64,000 nucleotides of DNA from Gottfriedia endophytica. Its GTDB lineage: Bacteria > Bacillota > Bacilli > Bacillales > Bacillaceae_G. The position numbers were made by a program, and so were the translations under genes. Below the pieces are notes generated by a model that was given only the letters and a program-made list of their open reading frames with translations, ran no database searches and was not told the origin of the DNA. This document shows positions 1-11,885 of this stretch, piece after piece. Positions within the stretch are counted from its first letter, which is position 1; the number at the start of each line of letters is the position of its first letter. The stretch spans positions 327,215 to 391,214 of the forward strand of contig NZ_JAGIYQ010000003.1 of assembly GCF_017814275.1 (NCBI RefSeq). Reading direction: 5' to 3'.

Positions 1-33
1 GGATTGTTCAGTTTAGCAAGATATTTAATGTGA
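1..33 (+). CDS. ylmG: Probable C-terminal end of YlmG (YggT family), partial
   Basis: Frame 1 stays open from the window edge to a TGA at 31-33 and gives a short hydrophobic tail ending LARYLM. It sits directly upstream of ylmH, where B. subtilis carries ylmG (a YggT-family membrane protein of the sepF-ylmG-ylmH-divIVA cluster). Only ten residues are visible, so the name rests on gene order rather than on sequence similarity. Confidence 0.3.
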   Translation, partial: GLFSLARYLM

Positions 34-36
34 ATG

Positions 37-84
37 GACTGTCCCTTAGTGTGTTGCACTAAAAATCGGGACAGTCTTCTTTTA
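37..84 (+). terminator. Intrinsic terminator between ylmG and ylmH
   Basis: The arms GACTGTCCC (37-45) and GGGACAGTC (68-76) form a perfect 9-bp stem, followed by a T-rich run. It lies before the ylmH ribosome binding site and probably ends or attenuates the upstream division-gene transcript. Confidence 0.6.
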
Positions 85-113
85 TTAACAATATTATTTA
101 GGAGTAAAACAAA

Positions 114-887
114 ATGAGTATTTACGATCATTTTAGAAAAGAAGAGAGAGTATTTGTTGATCAAATTCTAAAATGGAAAGAAGAAGCTTCAGAGCGTTAT
201 TCCGTAAAATTAACAGATTTCCTTGATGAAAGAGAACAATTTATTCTTCAAAATATTATTGGTCATCAAGATGAAGTAAAGGTAAAGTTTTTTGGAGGTA
301 CAGAAAGCGCTGAAAGAAAACGTGCAATTATTTACCGAGAGTTTATGGAACCAAATGAAGAAGACTTCGAATTAAGTTATTATGAAATACATTATGAATC
401 AAAGTTTCATTCACTCTCTCATCGTGATGTACTTGGCTCAATGATGTCTTTAGGGATGAAGAGAACAAAGTTTGGTGACATTTTAAATAATGAAGACCGT
501 ATTCAAATTATTTTAATGAAAGAAATTGAATCTTTTGTAGAAATAAACTTTAATTCTATTCGGAATGCACCGATTAAATTAGAGAAGATTAATTCATTCC
601 AATTAATGGAGATAAAAGATAACTGGACACAATTAAGTGGTACTGTTTCTTCATTACGAATTGATTCATTAATTAGTGAATTTTATAATCTTTCAAGACA
701 AAAAGCACAAATGCTTGTGAAAGCTGGATTAGTTAAAGTAAATCAAAAAATAATTGATTCTACATCCTTTCAGTGTGCAGAAGGAGATGTTTTTTCGGTA
801 AGAGGTTTTGGACGATCAAAATTACTGTCCATTGATGGAAAGTCTAAGAAAGAAAAATGGCGCATTATCTATGGTACACAAAAATAA
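114..887 (+). CDS. ylmH: YlmH, S4-domain RNA-binding protein
   Basis: This 257-residue protein matches B. subtilis YlmH in length, gene position and architecture. An N-terminal alpha/beta region of about 170 residues is followed by an S4 RNA-binding domain at about 183-240, containing the helix SRQKAQMLVKAGLV. YlmH binds the large ribosomal subunit and has been linked to ribosome-associated quality control, where the S4 domain would hold the peptidyl-tRNA; that role is family knowledge, not visible here. ATG 114 follows an AGGAG-type ribosome binding site with normal spacing. It lies between ylmG and divIVA, as in other Bacillales. RqcH, the main factor of the same rescue pathway, is encoded at 21153-22853. 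Confidence 0.92.
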   Translation: MSIYDHFRKEERVFVDQILKWKEEASERYSVKLTDFLDEREQFILQNIIGHQDEVKVKFFGGTESAERKRAIIYREFMEPNEEDFELSYYEIHYESKFHSLSHRDVLGSMMSLGMKRTKFGDILNNEDRIQIILMKEIESFVEINFNSIRNAPIKLEKINSFQLMEIKDNWTQLSGTVSSLRIDSLISEFYNLSRQKAQMLVKAGLVKVNQKIIDSTSFQCAEGDVFSVRGFGRSKLLSIDGKSKKEKWRIIYGTQK

Positions 888-978
888 TCGATTTATTTGA
901 AGGAAAATAGAAAAACCTGTCGAAATAGAAAGTAAACAATTAAAAATAAAATATACACAAAACGCGGAGGTGGCTTCA

Positions 979-1476
979 GTGCCTTTAACACCACTTGATA
1001 TTCATAATAAAGTATTTAGTAAAGGATTTCGTGGCTATGACGAAGATGAAGTTAATGAATTTCTAGACCAAGTTATTAAAGATTATGAATTAGTTATTCG
1101 AGAAAAGAAGCAATTAGAAGAACAAGTAGTTGAAATGAAAGAACGATTAAAACATTTTTCTAATATTGAGGAAACACTAAATAAATCTATTTTAATCGCT
1201 CAAGAAGCAGCAGAAGAAGTTAGAGGAAACTCTCATAAAGAAGCTAAATTAATAATAAAAGAAGCTGAAAAAAATGCAGATCGAATTATTAATGAAGCTT
1301 TAATTAAGTCTCGTAAAGTAACAATGGAGTTTGAAGAGTTAAAAAAACAATCTAAAGTATTCCGTTCTCGCTTACGTATGGCAATTGAAACTCAGCTTGA
1401 GTTATTAACTCATCATGATTGGGATGCTTTTGCTGAAGTAGAAATTGAAAATGAAGCAGAGGAAGTTGCGAAATAA
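979..1476 (+). CDS. divIVA: DivIVA cell-division and polarity scaffold
   Basis: A coiled-coil protein of 165 residues. The N-terminal domain (MPLTPLDIHNK through RGYDEDEVNEFL) is the lipid-binding part, and Phe17 and Arg18, which insert into the membrane in B. subtilis DivIVA, are present. The rest is heptad-rich (KEAKLIIKEAEKNADRI) and drives oligomerisation. DivIVA marks negatively curved membrane, recruits MinJ/MinCD and anchors the chromosome pole during sporulation. I chose GTG 979 because a GGAGGTGG site (967-973) lies 6-8 bases upstream and the protein then starts exactly like its family. The in-frame GTG at 970 overlaps that site and is unlikely to be used. Confidence 0.95.
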   Translation: MPLTPLDIHNKVFSKGFRGYDEDEVNEFLDQVIKDYELVIREKKQLEEQVVEMKERLKHFSNIEETLNKSILIAQEAAEEVRGNSHKEAKLIIKEAEKNADRIINEALIKSRKVTMEFEELKKQSKVFRSRLRMAIETQLELLTHHDWDAFAEVEIENEAEEVAK

Positions 1477-1502
1477 TTGCATCGAAAATACTTGAAGTAG
1501 CC

Positions 1503-1531
1503 TTGACGTTTTGAAAAGTTTTACATATAAT
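1503..1531 (+). promoter_or_regulatory. Sigma-A promoter of the ileS T-box transcript
   Basis: TTGACG (1503-1508), a 17-bp spacer and a perfect TATAAT (1526-1531). It sits just downstream of divIVA and would start transcription at about 1538, at the beginning of the T-box leader. Confidence 0.85.
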
Positions 1532-1544
1532 TTATTAAATAAAA

Positions 1545-1797
1545 ATAGTCAAAATCGGTGATAGGGAAGAGTAATTCTATAGCTTCTAAACCAGCGAGTC
1601 AAGGATCGTGTAAGCTTGGCGTAGAAAATAGAATGAAAATCACCCTAGAGTGCTTTTCTGAAGAACAAAGTAAGAAAAGCCGACTCATTCTCGTTAAGAA
1701 TGCATAGTGGACTACATACATAGTTTGTAGTCAATTAGGGTGGTACCACGGGAACCTTTCTCGTCCCTTTTTAGGGATGTAGAAGGGTTTTTTTGCG
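1545..1797 (+). promoter_or_regulatory. T-box riboswitch (isoleucine) controlling ileS
   Basis: A typical T-box leader. Stem I starts with GGTGAT and carries the AGAGTA loop-E element; its 3' side holds a candidate specifier ATC (1639-1641), an isoleucine codon. The 14-base T-box core AGGGTGGTACCACG occupies 1737-1750. A terminator helix (AACCTTTCT with AGAAGGGTT, about 1753-1788) with a T run ends near 1795. Uncharged tRNA-Ile pairing with the specifier and T-box sequence would favour the antiterminator and so ileS expression. The assignment to isoleucine also follows from the downstream gene. Confidence 0.93.
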
Positions 1798-1886
1798 TTT
1801 TAAGAATGAGTACACCGATCTTTTGGACATAATGCGTTAATAGTTAATTGACGTGAAAATGAATGATTGAATGGAGGAACAGTGGT

Positions 1887-4646
1887 ATGGAATATAAAGA
1901 TACGTTATTAATGCCAAAAACAGAATTTCCGATGCGTGGGAATTTACCACAAAGAGAACCACAAATGCAAGAAAAGTGGAATGAAGAGAACATCTATGAA
2001 AAAGTAATGAAACATAATGAGGGAAAACCAACATTTGTTCTTCATGACGGACCTCCATATGCAAATGGTGATATCCATATGGGTCACGCTTTAAATAAAG
2101 TATTAAAAGATTTTATCGTCAGATATTATAATATGAATGGTTACCGTGCTCCTTATGTTCCTGGATGGGATACACATGGTTTACCGATTGAACAAGCATT
2201 AGCAAATAAAAAAGTAAATCGTAAAGAAATGTCTGTTGCAGATTTCCGTAAACTTTGTGAGGAATATGCTTACGAGCAAGTTGAACGTCAAAAAGAACAA
2301 TTTAAACGTTTAGGAATCCTAGGAGATTGGGATAACCCATATATTACTTTACAAAAAGATTATGAAGCTGAACAAATTAAAGTATTTGGGAAAATGGCGA
2401 CAAAAGGTTTAATTTATAAAGGGTTAAAACCTGTTTACTGGTCACCATCAAGTGAATCTGCTTTAGCTGAAGCAGAGATTGAATACAAAGATAAAAAATC
2501 TGCTTCAATTTATGTAGCGTTTACTGTTGAAAATGGTAAAGGACTTTTAGATGGTGGAGAGAAGTTCATCATTTGGACGACAACTCCTTGGACAATTCCT
2601 GCAAATTTAGCAATTAGTTTAAATCCTGATCTAGAATATAGTGTAGTTCATGTTAATAATGATAAGTTTGTTGTTGCTAGTGGGCTTTTAAATACTGTTA
2701 AAACAGAATTAGAATGGGAAGATGCTGTTGTTGAAAAAACATTTAAAGGTCAAGAACTAGAAGGTGTTGAAACTAAGCATCCTTTATATGATCGTAAATC
2801 ACCTATCATCTTAGGTGACCATGTTACAACAGAAGCTGGTACTGGTTGTGTTCATACAGCACCTGGACACGGGGAAGATGACTTCATTGTCGGCCAAAAA
2901 TATGGTTTAGGCGTTTTATGTCCTGTAAACGAAAAAGGTGTATTAACAGAAGAAGCTCCTGGTTTTGAAGGATTATTTTATGATGATGCAAATAAAGAGA
3001 TCACAAAAGCTCTTGAAGAAAAAAATGCTCTATTAAAGCTTAAATTTATCACTCACTCTTATGCACATGATTGGAGAACGAAAAAACCAATTATTTACCG
3101 TGCTACTGCGCAGTGGTTCGCATCAATTGCTGCAATCCGTAATGAATTAATGGATGCAGTTAAAAATACAAAATGGTTCCCAGCATGGGGTGAAACACGC
3201 TTATTTAACATGGTTCGTGACCGTGGTGATTGGTGTATTTCTCGTCAGCGTGTATGGGGAGTTCCAATTCCAGTATTCTACGCTGAAAACGGTCAAGAGA
3301 TTATTACTGAAGAAACAATCGCTCATGTATCTGGATTGTTCAGAAAACATGGATCAAATTGCTGGTTCGAAATGGATGTAAATGATCTATTACCTGAAGG
3401 TTTCACTCATCCTGGATCACCAAATGGTACATTTACGAAAGAAACCGATATTATGGATGTATGGTTTGATAGTGGATCTTCTCATCAAGCTGTTCTTGCA
3501 GCTCGTGAAGGCTTATCATTCCCAGCTGATGTTTATTTAGAAGGTTCTGACCAATACCGTGGTTGGTTTAACTCATCACTAAGTACAAGTGTTGCTGTAA
3601 CAGGTCAAGCTCCTTACAAAGCAGTTGTTAGTCATGGCTTTGTACTTGATGGTGAAGGTCGTAAAATGAGTAAGTCAATTGGAAACATTGTTGTTCCTTC
3701 AAAAATTATGAATCAATATGGTTCTGATATTTTACGTCTTTGGGTTTCTTCAGTTGATTATCAAGCTGATGTGCGTATGTCAGATGCAATTTTAAAACAA
3801 GTAGCTGAAGTATACCGTAAAATCCGTAATACATTCCGTTTCTTACTTGGAAACTTAGATGGCTTCAATGCTGAAACAGATGCATTAGCATTTGAAGAAC
3901 TTCGTGAGTTAGATCAATATATGTTAGTGAAATTAAATGACGTTGTTAAAAACGTTCGTCAATCATATGAAAATTATGAGTTTGCAGCTGTATATCATGC
4001 GATTCAAAACTTCTGTACAATTGATTTAAGTTCATTCTATTTTGATTTATCAAAAGATGTACTTTACATCGAACCAAAAGAAAATAAAGATCGCTTAGCA
4101 ATTCAAACAGTATTACATGAAGCTCTGCAAGCATTAACACGTTTAGTAGCTCCTATTTTACCTCATACTGCTGATGAAGTTTGGTCTCATATGAGTGGAA
4201 ATACAGTTGACAGTGCCATGTTAACTGAAATGCCTGAAGTAAAAATGTATGGAGATACTACTGCATTAGTAGAAAAATGGGTATCATTTATGGCTGTTCG
4301 TGACGATGTATTGAAAGCATTAGAGGTTGCTCGTAATGAAAAAGTAATCGGTAAATCACTAACTGCAGCGGTTAAAATTTATCCTTCTAATGAAGCGTAT
4401 GAATTATTAACATCAATTAATGAAGATTTAAATCAATTGTTAATTGTTTCAAAAGTTGAGGTTGTATCGCCTGATACAAATGCTCCAGAAACAGCTCAAT
4501 CATTTGAAAAATTATCAATTGAAGTTACACCAGCAACAGGTGAAACATGTGAACGTTGTTGGGTTGTAACTGAGGAAGTTGGTTTGGATCAAGATCATCC
4601 AACTTTATGTAAACGTTGTGCAAGTGTTGTTAAAAACATGGCGTAA
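1887..4646 (+). CDS. ileS: Isoleucyl-tRNA synthetase
   Basis: A class I aminoacyl-tRNA synthetase of 919 residues that charges tRNA-Ile in the cytoplasm. Visible signatures are the HIGH-type motif HMGH at residues 64-67, the editing (CP1) domain containing [12 protein letters not shown], the KMSKS loop at 593-597, and a C-terminal zinc site made by CERCW and CKRCA at about 887-906. Its length fits the bacterial (mupirocin-sensitive, zinc-containing) type. ATG 1887 is preferred over ATG 1863 because TGGAGG lies 9 bases upstream and [19 protein letters not shown] aligns with the B. subtilis start. It is preceded by its own promoter and T-box and followed by a strong terminator, so it is probably monocistronic. 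Confidence 0.97.
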   Translation: MEYKDTLLMPKTEFPMRGNLPQREPQMQEKWNEENIYEKVMKHNEGKPTFVLHDGPPYANGDIHMGHALNKVLKDFIVRYYNMNGYRAPYVPGWDTHGLPIEQALANKKVNRKEMSVADFRKLCEEYAYEQVERQKEQFKRLGILGDWDNPYITLQKDYEAEQIKVFGKMATKGLIYKGLKPVYWSPSSESALAEAEIEYKDKKSASIYVAFTVENGKGLLDGGEKFIIWTTTPWTIPANLAISLNPDLEYSVVHVNNDKFVVASGLLNTVKTELEWEDAVVEKTFKGQELEGVETKHPLYDRKSPIILGDHVTTEAGTGCVHTAPGHGEDDFIVGQKYGLGVLCPVNEKGVLTEEAPGFEGLFYDDANKEITKALEEKNALLKLKFITHSYAHDWRTKKPIIYRATAQWFASIAAIRNELMDAVKNTKWFPAWGETRLFNMVRDRGDWCISRQRVWGVPIPVFYAENGQEIITEETIAHVSGLFRKHGSNCWFEMDVNDLLPEGFTHPGSPNGTFTKETDIMDVWFDSGSSHQAVLAAREGLSFPADVYLEGSDQYRGWFNSSLSTSVAVTGQAPYKAVVSHGFVLDGEGRKMSKSIGNIVVPSKIMNQYGSDILRLWVSSVDYQADVRMSDAILKQVAEVYRKIRNTFRFLLGNLDGFNAETDALAFEELRELDQYMLVKLNDVVKNVRQSYENYEFAAVYHAIQNFCTIDLSSFYFDLSKDVLYIEPKENKDRLAIQTVLHEALQALTRLVAPILPHTADEVWSHMSGNTVDSAMLTEMPEVKMYGDTTALVEKWVSFMAVRDDVLKALEVARNEKVIGKSLTAAVKIYPSNEAYELLTSINEDLNQLLIVSKVEVVSPDTNAPETAQSFEKLSIEVTPATGETCERCWVVTEEVGLDQDHPTLCKRCASVVKNMA

Positions 4647-4659
4647 AAGCAAAATGTTA

Positions 4660-4698
4660 AAAGAGTCTAAAGAATTTATCTTTAGGCTCTTTTTTTTA
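4660..4698 (+). terminator. Terminator after ileS
   Basis: AAGAGTCTAAAG (4661-4672) pairs with CTTTAGGCTCTT (4680-4691) and runs into eight further T-rich bases. A standard Rho-independent terminator. Confidence 0.85.
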
Positions 4699-4747
4699 TT
4701 GTCAAGACATATATATTAACAGTCTAATACCAAAGGAGGTGAAGGAG

Positions 4748-5215
4748 ATGTTGAAATCTTTAATCTTACTACATGTTTTATCTTCAATTATTGGTGTTGG
4801 TCCAACTTTTTTTGCACATGTCCTTTTAAGAAATAAGCAATCAATACAAGAGTTAAGGTTTAGTTACAAAGTTGGTAAATATCTAGAATTTTTTCCGAAA
4901 ATTGGTGGTAGTATTGCTGTTTTAAGTGGTTTAGCTCTTTTATATGTAGGTGATTATGGTTCATTCTTTAATCAGCTTTGGTTAGTAGGATCGTTAGTAC
5001 TATATATTATTATTCAAATAATCGTGATAGGCTTTATAACACCTAAACAAAAACAAGTAGCTAATTGGTTATTTGACCCATTAAATGAAAATGAAAAAGA
5101 AGTAGGTTCAAAAATTAAAGCATTACATGAAAATGTAAATAAATTGTTCTATGTAGCATCTTTTTTTGGAATATTATTATTTATCTTTATGATTGTTAAG
5201 CCGGTTGTTTTCTAA
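4748..5215 (+). CDS. DUF2269-like integral membrane protein
   Basis: A 155-residue hydrophobic protein with four predicted membrane segments at about 3-25, 48-67, 74-98 and 130-152. The first helix carries LLHVLSSIIGVGPTFFAH; this and the overall size resemble the DUF2269 family, whose function is not established. The call is by resemblance only. ATG 4748 is chosen because AAAGGAGGT (4732-4740) lies 7 bases upstream; the in-frame GTG at 4739 is inside that site. The gene stands alone between two terminators. It is not part of the B. subtilis ileS-ylyA neighbourhood and is an insertion relative to it. Confidence 0.7.
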   Translation: MLKSLILLHVLSSIIGVGPTFFAHVLLRNKQSIQELRFSYKVGKYLEFFPKIGGSIAVLSGLALLYVGDYGSFFNQLWLVGSLVLYIIIQIIVIGFITPKQKQVANWLFDPLNENEKEVGSKIKALHENVNKLFYVASFFGILLFIFMIVKPVVF

Positions 5216-5227
5216 TAAAGTGAAAAA

Positions 5228-5266
5228 AGAACACTAAAGAAAAACTTGGTGTTCTTTTTTTTTTGA
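5228..5266 (+). terminator. Terminator after the DUF2269-like gene
   Basis: AAGAACAC (5228-5235) pairs with GTGTTCTT (5249-5256), followed by a run of T. A clear Rho-independent terminator. Confidence 0.8.
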
Positions 5267-5340
5267 AAAACAGATGGTATGTTTTGGTTGAATTAAACTT
5301 GATGTTGGTTGAATTCTCAACAAAAACGGTTAAATAATTA

Positions 5341-5550
5341 GCTCTTTTTTTCAGATTATTGATTTAGGTTTTGTAATTTAAACGCAGAAGTTGATTGGAA
5401 CGGAAGGGTGAAGGGCTTCTGTGGGAGATGCGTGAAGGCTGAGACCCCACAGGAGCGTATGCGACGAGGAGGCTCAGCTCACGCCCCTAGGAAAGCGAGC
5501 ATCCTGGAGTGGAAAACAACTTACACATACTGAAATAGCTACAATGTATA
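5341..5550 (+). repeat. Interspersed repeat family 1, copy A (MITE-like)
   Basis: The non-coding stretch between the DUF2269-like gene and ylyA is filled by a structured repeat. It contains AGAAGTTGATTGGAACGGAAG at its inner left boundary, a GC-rich centre with CGACGAGGAGGCTCA, then GGAGTGGAAAACAACTT and a tail ACACATACTGAAATAGCTAC ending TGTATA. Closely similar sequence recurs at 31891-32123 and, reversed, at 41257-41462. Inner ends (GTTGATT and AATCAAC in other copies) are inverted. Sequences of this type are common between Bacillaceae genes; I see no transposase. Confidence 0.8.
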
Positions 5551-5646
5551 AGAAAAGTCGAGTACGTAATCTATTCAATATGGAAAGATTTTTCTTAGTT
5601 TCCTTCTAAGGAAAAAGTTGTCCCTGTTATGAAATACGATAGAGGG

Positions 5647-5671
5647 AAAAGTATGTTTACATACTTTTATT
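5647..5671 (+). other. Small inverted repeat before ylyA
   Basis: AAAAGTATG (5647-5655), four-base loop, CATACTTTT (5660-5668), then ATTTC. It could be a weak terminator or a leader hairpin ending about 20 bases before the ylyA start. Confidence 0.4.
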
Positions 5672-5690
5672 TCAAACGGGGGTGCAACAA

Positions 5691-6017
5691 ATGAACTTTC
5701 AATTTGCTGAAATAAAACATGAATTAGAAGTAATTAAAAATGAATTGCTTCATCGTTTGCAAATTGATCTGTTAACAAATCAATATGAGACTTTTTCTAA
5801 TGAGTTATCGGATTATGATTCCCCAAATAAACAAAAAATTGTTATTGATGCAATCCATAATGACTTATTTGATGTGGAAGTTGCATTAAAAAAAATAAAT
5901 GACGGAAATTATGGGTATTGTGAAGTGACAGGGCAACCAATACCTTTAAATAAATTAAGAATACTTCCAACAGGAAGAACAATTTATGATTTTAGTTTTG
6001 TGAGAGAACATTATTAA
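5691..6017 (+). CDS. ylyA: YlyA, DksA/TraR-like protein with degenerate zinc finger
   Basis: A 108-residue protein with an N-terminal helical hairpin (residues 1-70) and a C-terminal segment resembling the DksA/TraR finger (GNYGYCEVTGQPIPLNKL). Its position between ileS and lspA matches B. subtilis ylyA, described as a DksA-like protein that affects RNA polymerase carrying the sporulation sigma factor SigG. Of the four finger cysteines only the first is visible: the second position is Thr and the last pair is absent, so zinc binding is unlikely. ATG 5691 has a GGGGG-type ribosome binding site 7-8 bases upstream; the in-frame GTG at 5682 overlaps it. Confidence 0.8.
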   Translation: MNFQFAEIKHELEVIKNELLHRLQIDLLTNQYETFSNELSDYDSPNKQKIVIDAIHNDLFDVEVALKKINDGNYGYCEVTGQPIPLNKLRILPTGRTIYDFSFVREHY

Positions 6018-6032
6018 TCAGTCTTTCATACA

Positions 6033-6061
6033 TTGTACAACCCTTCTTCCTATGTTAAACT
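6033..6061 (+). promoter_or_regulatory. Candidate sigma-A promoter for lspA-rluD
   Basis: TTGTAC (6033-6038), 17-bp spacer, TAAACT (6056-6061), placed about 36 bases before lspA. Neither hexamer is perfect, so this is tentative. Confidence 0.35.
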
Positions 6062-6096
6062 TTAAAAGTTACTTTAATTAGCTAGGGGAGAATAAA

Positions 6097-6555
6097 ATGC
6101 CATATATTATTGCGTTGATCGCTATATTAATTGACCAAATTACTAAATACATTGTAATGAAAACGATGAATTTAGGAGATAGTATTGAAATTATCCCAAA
6201 TCTTTTTTACATAACATCTCATCGTAACAAAGGTGCAGCATGGGGAATATTACAAGATAAAATGTACTTTTTCTATTTGATCACAATTGTTTTTGTGATT
6301 GCAGTTGTTTATTTTATCCAAAAACAAGCAAAAGGTGATAAATTGCTTGGTATTTCATTAGGATTAGTACTGGGCGGGGCAATTGGTAACTTTATTGATC
6401 GTCTATTTAGACACGAGGTAGTTGATTTTATCCATGTTTATACTTTTGGATACGACTTTCCTGTTTTTAATATAGCTGATTCATCATTATGTATCGGAGT
6501 TATACTAATGATTATTATTACATTAATGGAAGATAAAAGAGGAGTTAAGAAATGA
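6097..6555 (+). CDS. lspA: Lipoprotein signal peptidase (signal peptidase II)
   Basis: A 152-residue polytopic membrane aspartyl protease that removes the signal peptide of prolipoproteins after lipidation of the lipobox cysteine. Four membrane segments are visible at about 2-20, 56-76, 82-100 and 122-145. The catalytic aspartates are in the conserved blocks [17 protein letters not shown] and [14 protein letters not shown] 6097 follows AGGGGAG. The stop overlaps the start of the following pseudouridine synthase (ATGA at 6552), indicating translational coupling, as in B. subtilis lspA-ylyB. Confidence 0.95.
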   Translation: MPYIIALIAILIDQITKYIVMKTMNLGDSIEIIPNLFYITSHRNKGAAWGILQDKMYFFYLITIVFVIAVVYFIQKQAKGDKLLGISLGLVLGGAIGNFIDRLFRHEVVDFIHVYTFGYDFPVFNIADSSLCIGVILMIIITLMEDKRGVKK

Positions 6556-7463
6556 CAGTAGTAACATTTCAAGTTCAAGAAGAACAACATCTTGAGAGAA
6601 TTGATAAATTTATAACATCACAAAATGAGGAATGGTCACGTTCTCAAGTTCAAGGTTGGCTAAAGGAAAATTTAGTAACTGTAAATAATGAACAAGTAAA
6701 AAGTAATTATAAAGTAAAAACTGGTGATGAAATTTCAATTACCATACCTGAAGCTAAGGAATATGAAGTTTTACCGGAAAATATTCCTTTAGAAGTTTAT
6801 TATGAAGATAGCGATGTAATTGTTGTCAATAAACCAAGGGGAATGGTAGTACATCCAGCTGTTGGCCATGAAACAGGTACTTTAGTAAATGCGTTAATGT
6901 ATCATTGTAAAGATTTGTCTGGGATTAACGGTGTGTTAAGACCTGGTATTGTTCATCGTATTGATAAGGATACATCTGGATTACTAATGGTTGCCAAAAA
7001 TGATTTAGCACATGAAAAATTAGCTGAACAACTAAAAGCAAAAACAACTGTACGTAAATATATTGCAATTGTTCACGGTGTAATTCAACATGAAGAAGGC
7101 ACAATTGACGCTCCAATTGGAAGAGATAAATCAGATCGTCAAAGCATGACAGTAACTGATGAAAATAGTAGAGAAGCAGTTACACACTTTAAAGTAATTG
7201 AGCGATTTGAAAACTTTACACTTGTTGAGTGTCAGCTAGAGACTGGACGAACTCATCAAATTCGTGTTCATATGAAATACATTGGTCATCAATTAGCTGG
7301 TGATCCGAAATACGGACCTCGTAAAACGTTAGATTTAGATGGTCAAGCACTTCATGCAGCTATTCTTGGATTCCAACATCCACGTACAAACGAATATATG
7401 GAATTTGAAGCGCCAATACCTGCAATTATGGAAGAAACATTAGAAAATTTACGCAGAATATAA
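6552..7463 (+). CDS. rluD: RluD-family 23S rRNA pseudouridine synthase (YlyB)
   Basis: A 303-residue RluA/RluD-family enzyme. An S4 RNA-binding domain at about 14-75 precedes the catalytic domain. The active-site motif [15 protein letters not shown] (near residue 137) carries the catalytic Asp, and [11 protein letters not shown] forms the second conserved block. The family makes pseudouridines in the large-subunit rRNA; the exact positions modified by the Bacillus paralogue are inferred from the E. coli name. It overlaps lspA by 4 bases. Its stop codon (7461-7463) is immediately followed by the -35 element of the pyr promoter. Confidence 0.9.
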   Translation: MTVVTFQVQEEQHLERIDKFITSQNEEWSRSQVQGWLKENLVTVNNEQVKSNYKVKTGDEISITIPEAKEYEVLPENIPLEVYYEDSDVIVVNKPRGMVVHPAVGHETGTLVNALMYHCKDLSGINGVLRPGIVHRIDKDTSGLLMVAKNDLAHEKLAEQLKAKTTVRKYIAIVHGVIQHEEGTIDAPIGRDKSDRQSMTVTDENSREAVTHFKVIERFENFTLVECQLETGRTHQIRVHMKYIGHQLAGDPKYGPRKTLDLDGQALHAAILGFQHPRTNEYMEFEAPIPAIMEETLENLRRI

Positions 7464-7492
7464 TTGACAAATATCACGTTTTTTGACATAAT
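7464..7492 (+). promoter_or_regulatory. Sigma-A promoter of the pyr operon
   Basis: TTGACA (7464-7469), 17-bp spacer, CATAAT (7487-7492). The -35 begins on the base after the rluD stop codon. Predicted start is near 7499, giving a leader of about 145 bases before pyrR. Confidence 0.85.
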
Positions 7493-7493
7493 A

Positions 7494-7612
7494 AGGTCAG
7501 TTAAAAGAACCTTTAACACAACCCCGTGAGGTTGAGAAGGAAGCGGAAAATAAAAGGGATAACTGTATCCTTTTGTGCTACCCTCTTGTCCTATGGGCAA
7601 GAGGGTTTTTGC
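7494..7612 (+). promoter_or_regulatory. PyrR attenuator 1 (5' leader of pyrR)
   Basis: The leader contains the PyrR-binding loop consensus, here ACCCCGTGAGGTTG (around 7521-7534), followed by a second helix (AAAAGGGAT with ATCCTTTT) and a terminator ACCCTCTTG (7580-7588) with CAAGAGGGT (7598-7606) and a T run. UMP-bound PyrR would stabilise the anti-antiterminator and end transcription here. Confidence 0.85.
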
Positions 7613-7627
7613 TTCTACAAAAAATGA

Positions 7628-8185
<558 letters not shown>

Positions 8186-8189
8186 GTCC

Positions 8190-8292
8190 CTTTTAATGTG
8201 GTCCAGAGAGGCTACCAAAGGGTCTAGCTTGTCACAGCCTTTTTGTGGCAAATAGGACTCTTTGTGTACCCACACAAAGAGTTTTTTTTATA
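8190..8292 (+). promoter_or_regulatory. PyrR attenuator 2 (pyrR-pyrP intergenic)
   Basis: A near-consensus PyrR-binding loop GTCCAGAGAGGCT lies at about 8201-8213, flanked by complementary arms. Downstream a terminator ACTCTTTGTGT (8257-8267) with ACACAAAGAGT (8272-8282) ends in eight T-rich bases, about 20 bases before the pyrP start. Confidence 0.9.
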
Positions 8293-8311
8293 TAATTGGA
8301 GGCTGAAAGTT

Positions 8312-9613
8312 ATGAATAGTCAAAAACCGGTGTTAGATATACATGAAAAACCAAATTTAGGTCAATGGATTTTATTGAGTTTACAACATTTGTTTGCAAT
8401 GTTTGGTTCAACAGTTTTTGTACCGTTAGTTGTAGGAATATCTCCAGCAATTGCTCTTATTTCAAGCGGAATTGGAACACTTATTTTTATCCTTATTACA
8501 AGAGGAAAAGTACCGTCTTATCTTGGATCATCTTTTGCATTTATTGCACCAATGATTTATGCAAAAATACATTATGGTCCAGGCGCAGCATTTACAGGTG
8601 TTTTTATTACAGGGGTATTATATGCATTCATTGCATTAATAATTAATCGAGTAGGAGTAGGCTGGTTATTAAAGCTTCTTCCACCAATTGTAGTAGGCCC
8701 AATCATCATGGTAATTGGACTAAGTTTATCTTCAGCAGCTGTAGGGATGGCAATGAACGGAGCAAATGGAAAATATAATACGACTTCAATTACAGTAGCA
8801 TTAATCACGTTAGCAATTACAATTATCACTGCAATTTTTACAAGAGGATTTCTATCGGTTATTCCAATACTTGTAGGGATTATCGGTGGGTATATAACAT
8901 CAATATTCTTCGGATTAGTAAATTTTACGCCAATAATTGAAGCGAAGTGGCTTGCAGTTCCACATTTTACATTACCATATGTTGATTATACACCTGCTTT
9001 ACCTTATAAAATTGTCATGTTGTTTTTACCAGTAGCAATCGTAACAATCTCAGAGCATATTGGTCATCAAGTTGTTTTAGGAAATGTCATAAATAAAGAT
9101 CTAATGAAAGATCCTGGATTAGATCGCTCATTATTTGGAGATGCGGTATCAACTATGATCGCAGGATTAATTGGTGGTCCAACGACTACAACATATGGAG
9201 AAAATATCGGGGTATTAGCTATTACAAGAGCGTACAGTGTGTATCTATTCATAGGAGCAGCAGTTTTTGCTATAACATTTGGTTTCATTGGAAAGATATC
9301 AGCATTCCTAAGCTCGATTCCTACACCAGTAATGGGAGGTATTTCAATCCTACTATTCGGTATCATAGCTTCAAGCGGATTAAGAGTACTAGTTGAAAAT
9401 AAAATTGACTTTAGTCAGCAACGTAATTTAATTATTGCTTCAGTCATTCTAGTGATTGGAATCGGAGGAGCAGTAATTCACATTACAAAAGATTTTTCAC
9501 TAGAAGGAATGGCACTCTCAGCAATTCTAGGAGTTCTGCTTAACATTCTCCTTCCAAATAAGAAGGTAGAAAAAGAAGTTATCGAAAATGCAAAGAATGA
9601 AGCAATTTCTTAA
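8312..9613 (+). CDS. pyrP: Uracil permease
   Basis: A 433-residue NCS2-family nucleobase:proton symporter with about 12-14 membrane segments. The region SEHIGHQVVLG carries the conserved transmembrane Glu/His substrate motif of the family, and GGPTTTTYGENIGVLAITR is the NCS2 signature with a second conserved Glu. It imports uracil for salvage. The long open frame begins further upstream inside the attenuator, but ATG 8312 has TTGGAGG at the right distance and gives the usual family start (MNSQKPVLDIHEKP). It is the second gene of the pyr operon. Confidence 0.93.
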   Translation: MNSQKPVLDIHEKPNLGQWILLSLQHLFAMFGSTVFVPLVVGISPAIALISSGIGTLIFILITRGKVPSYLGSSFAFIAPMIYAKIHYGPGAAFTGVFITGVLYAFIALIINRVGVGWLLKLLPPIVVGPIIMVIGLSLSSAAVGMAMNGANGKYNTTSITVALITLAITIITAIFTRGFLSVIPILVGIIGGYITSIFFGLVNFTPIIEAKWLAVPHFTLPYVDYTPALPYKIVMLFLPVAIVTISEHIGHQVVLGNVINKDLMKDPGLDRSLFGDAVSTMIAGLIGGPTTTTYGENIGVLAITRAYSVYLFIGAAVFAITFGFIGKISAFLSSIPTPVMGGISILLFGIIASSGLRVLVENKIDFSQQRNLIIASVILVIGIGGAVIHITKDFSLEGMALSAILGVLLNILLPNKKVEKEVIENAKNEAIS

Positions 9614-9627
9614 ATAAAAATGTAGGT

Positions 9628-11881
<2,254 letters not shown>

Positions 11882-11885
<4 letters not shown>

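Noticed and set aside
5216..5690. Small RNA gene in the ylyA upstream gap
   Set aside because: The structure there is explained by the repeat family 1 copy; no separate promoter-terminator pair could be shown.
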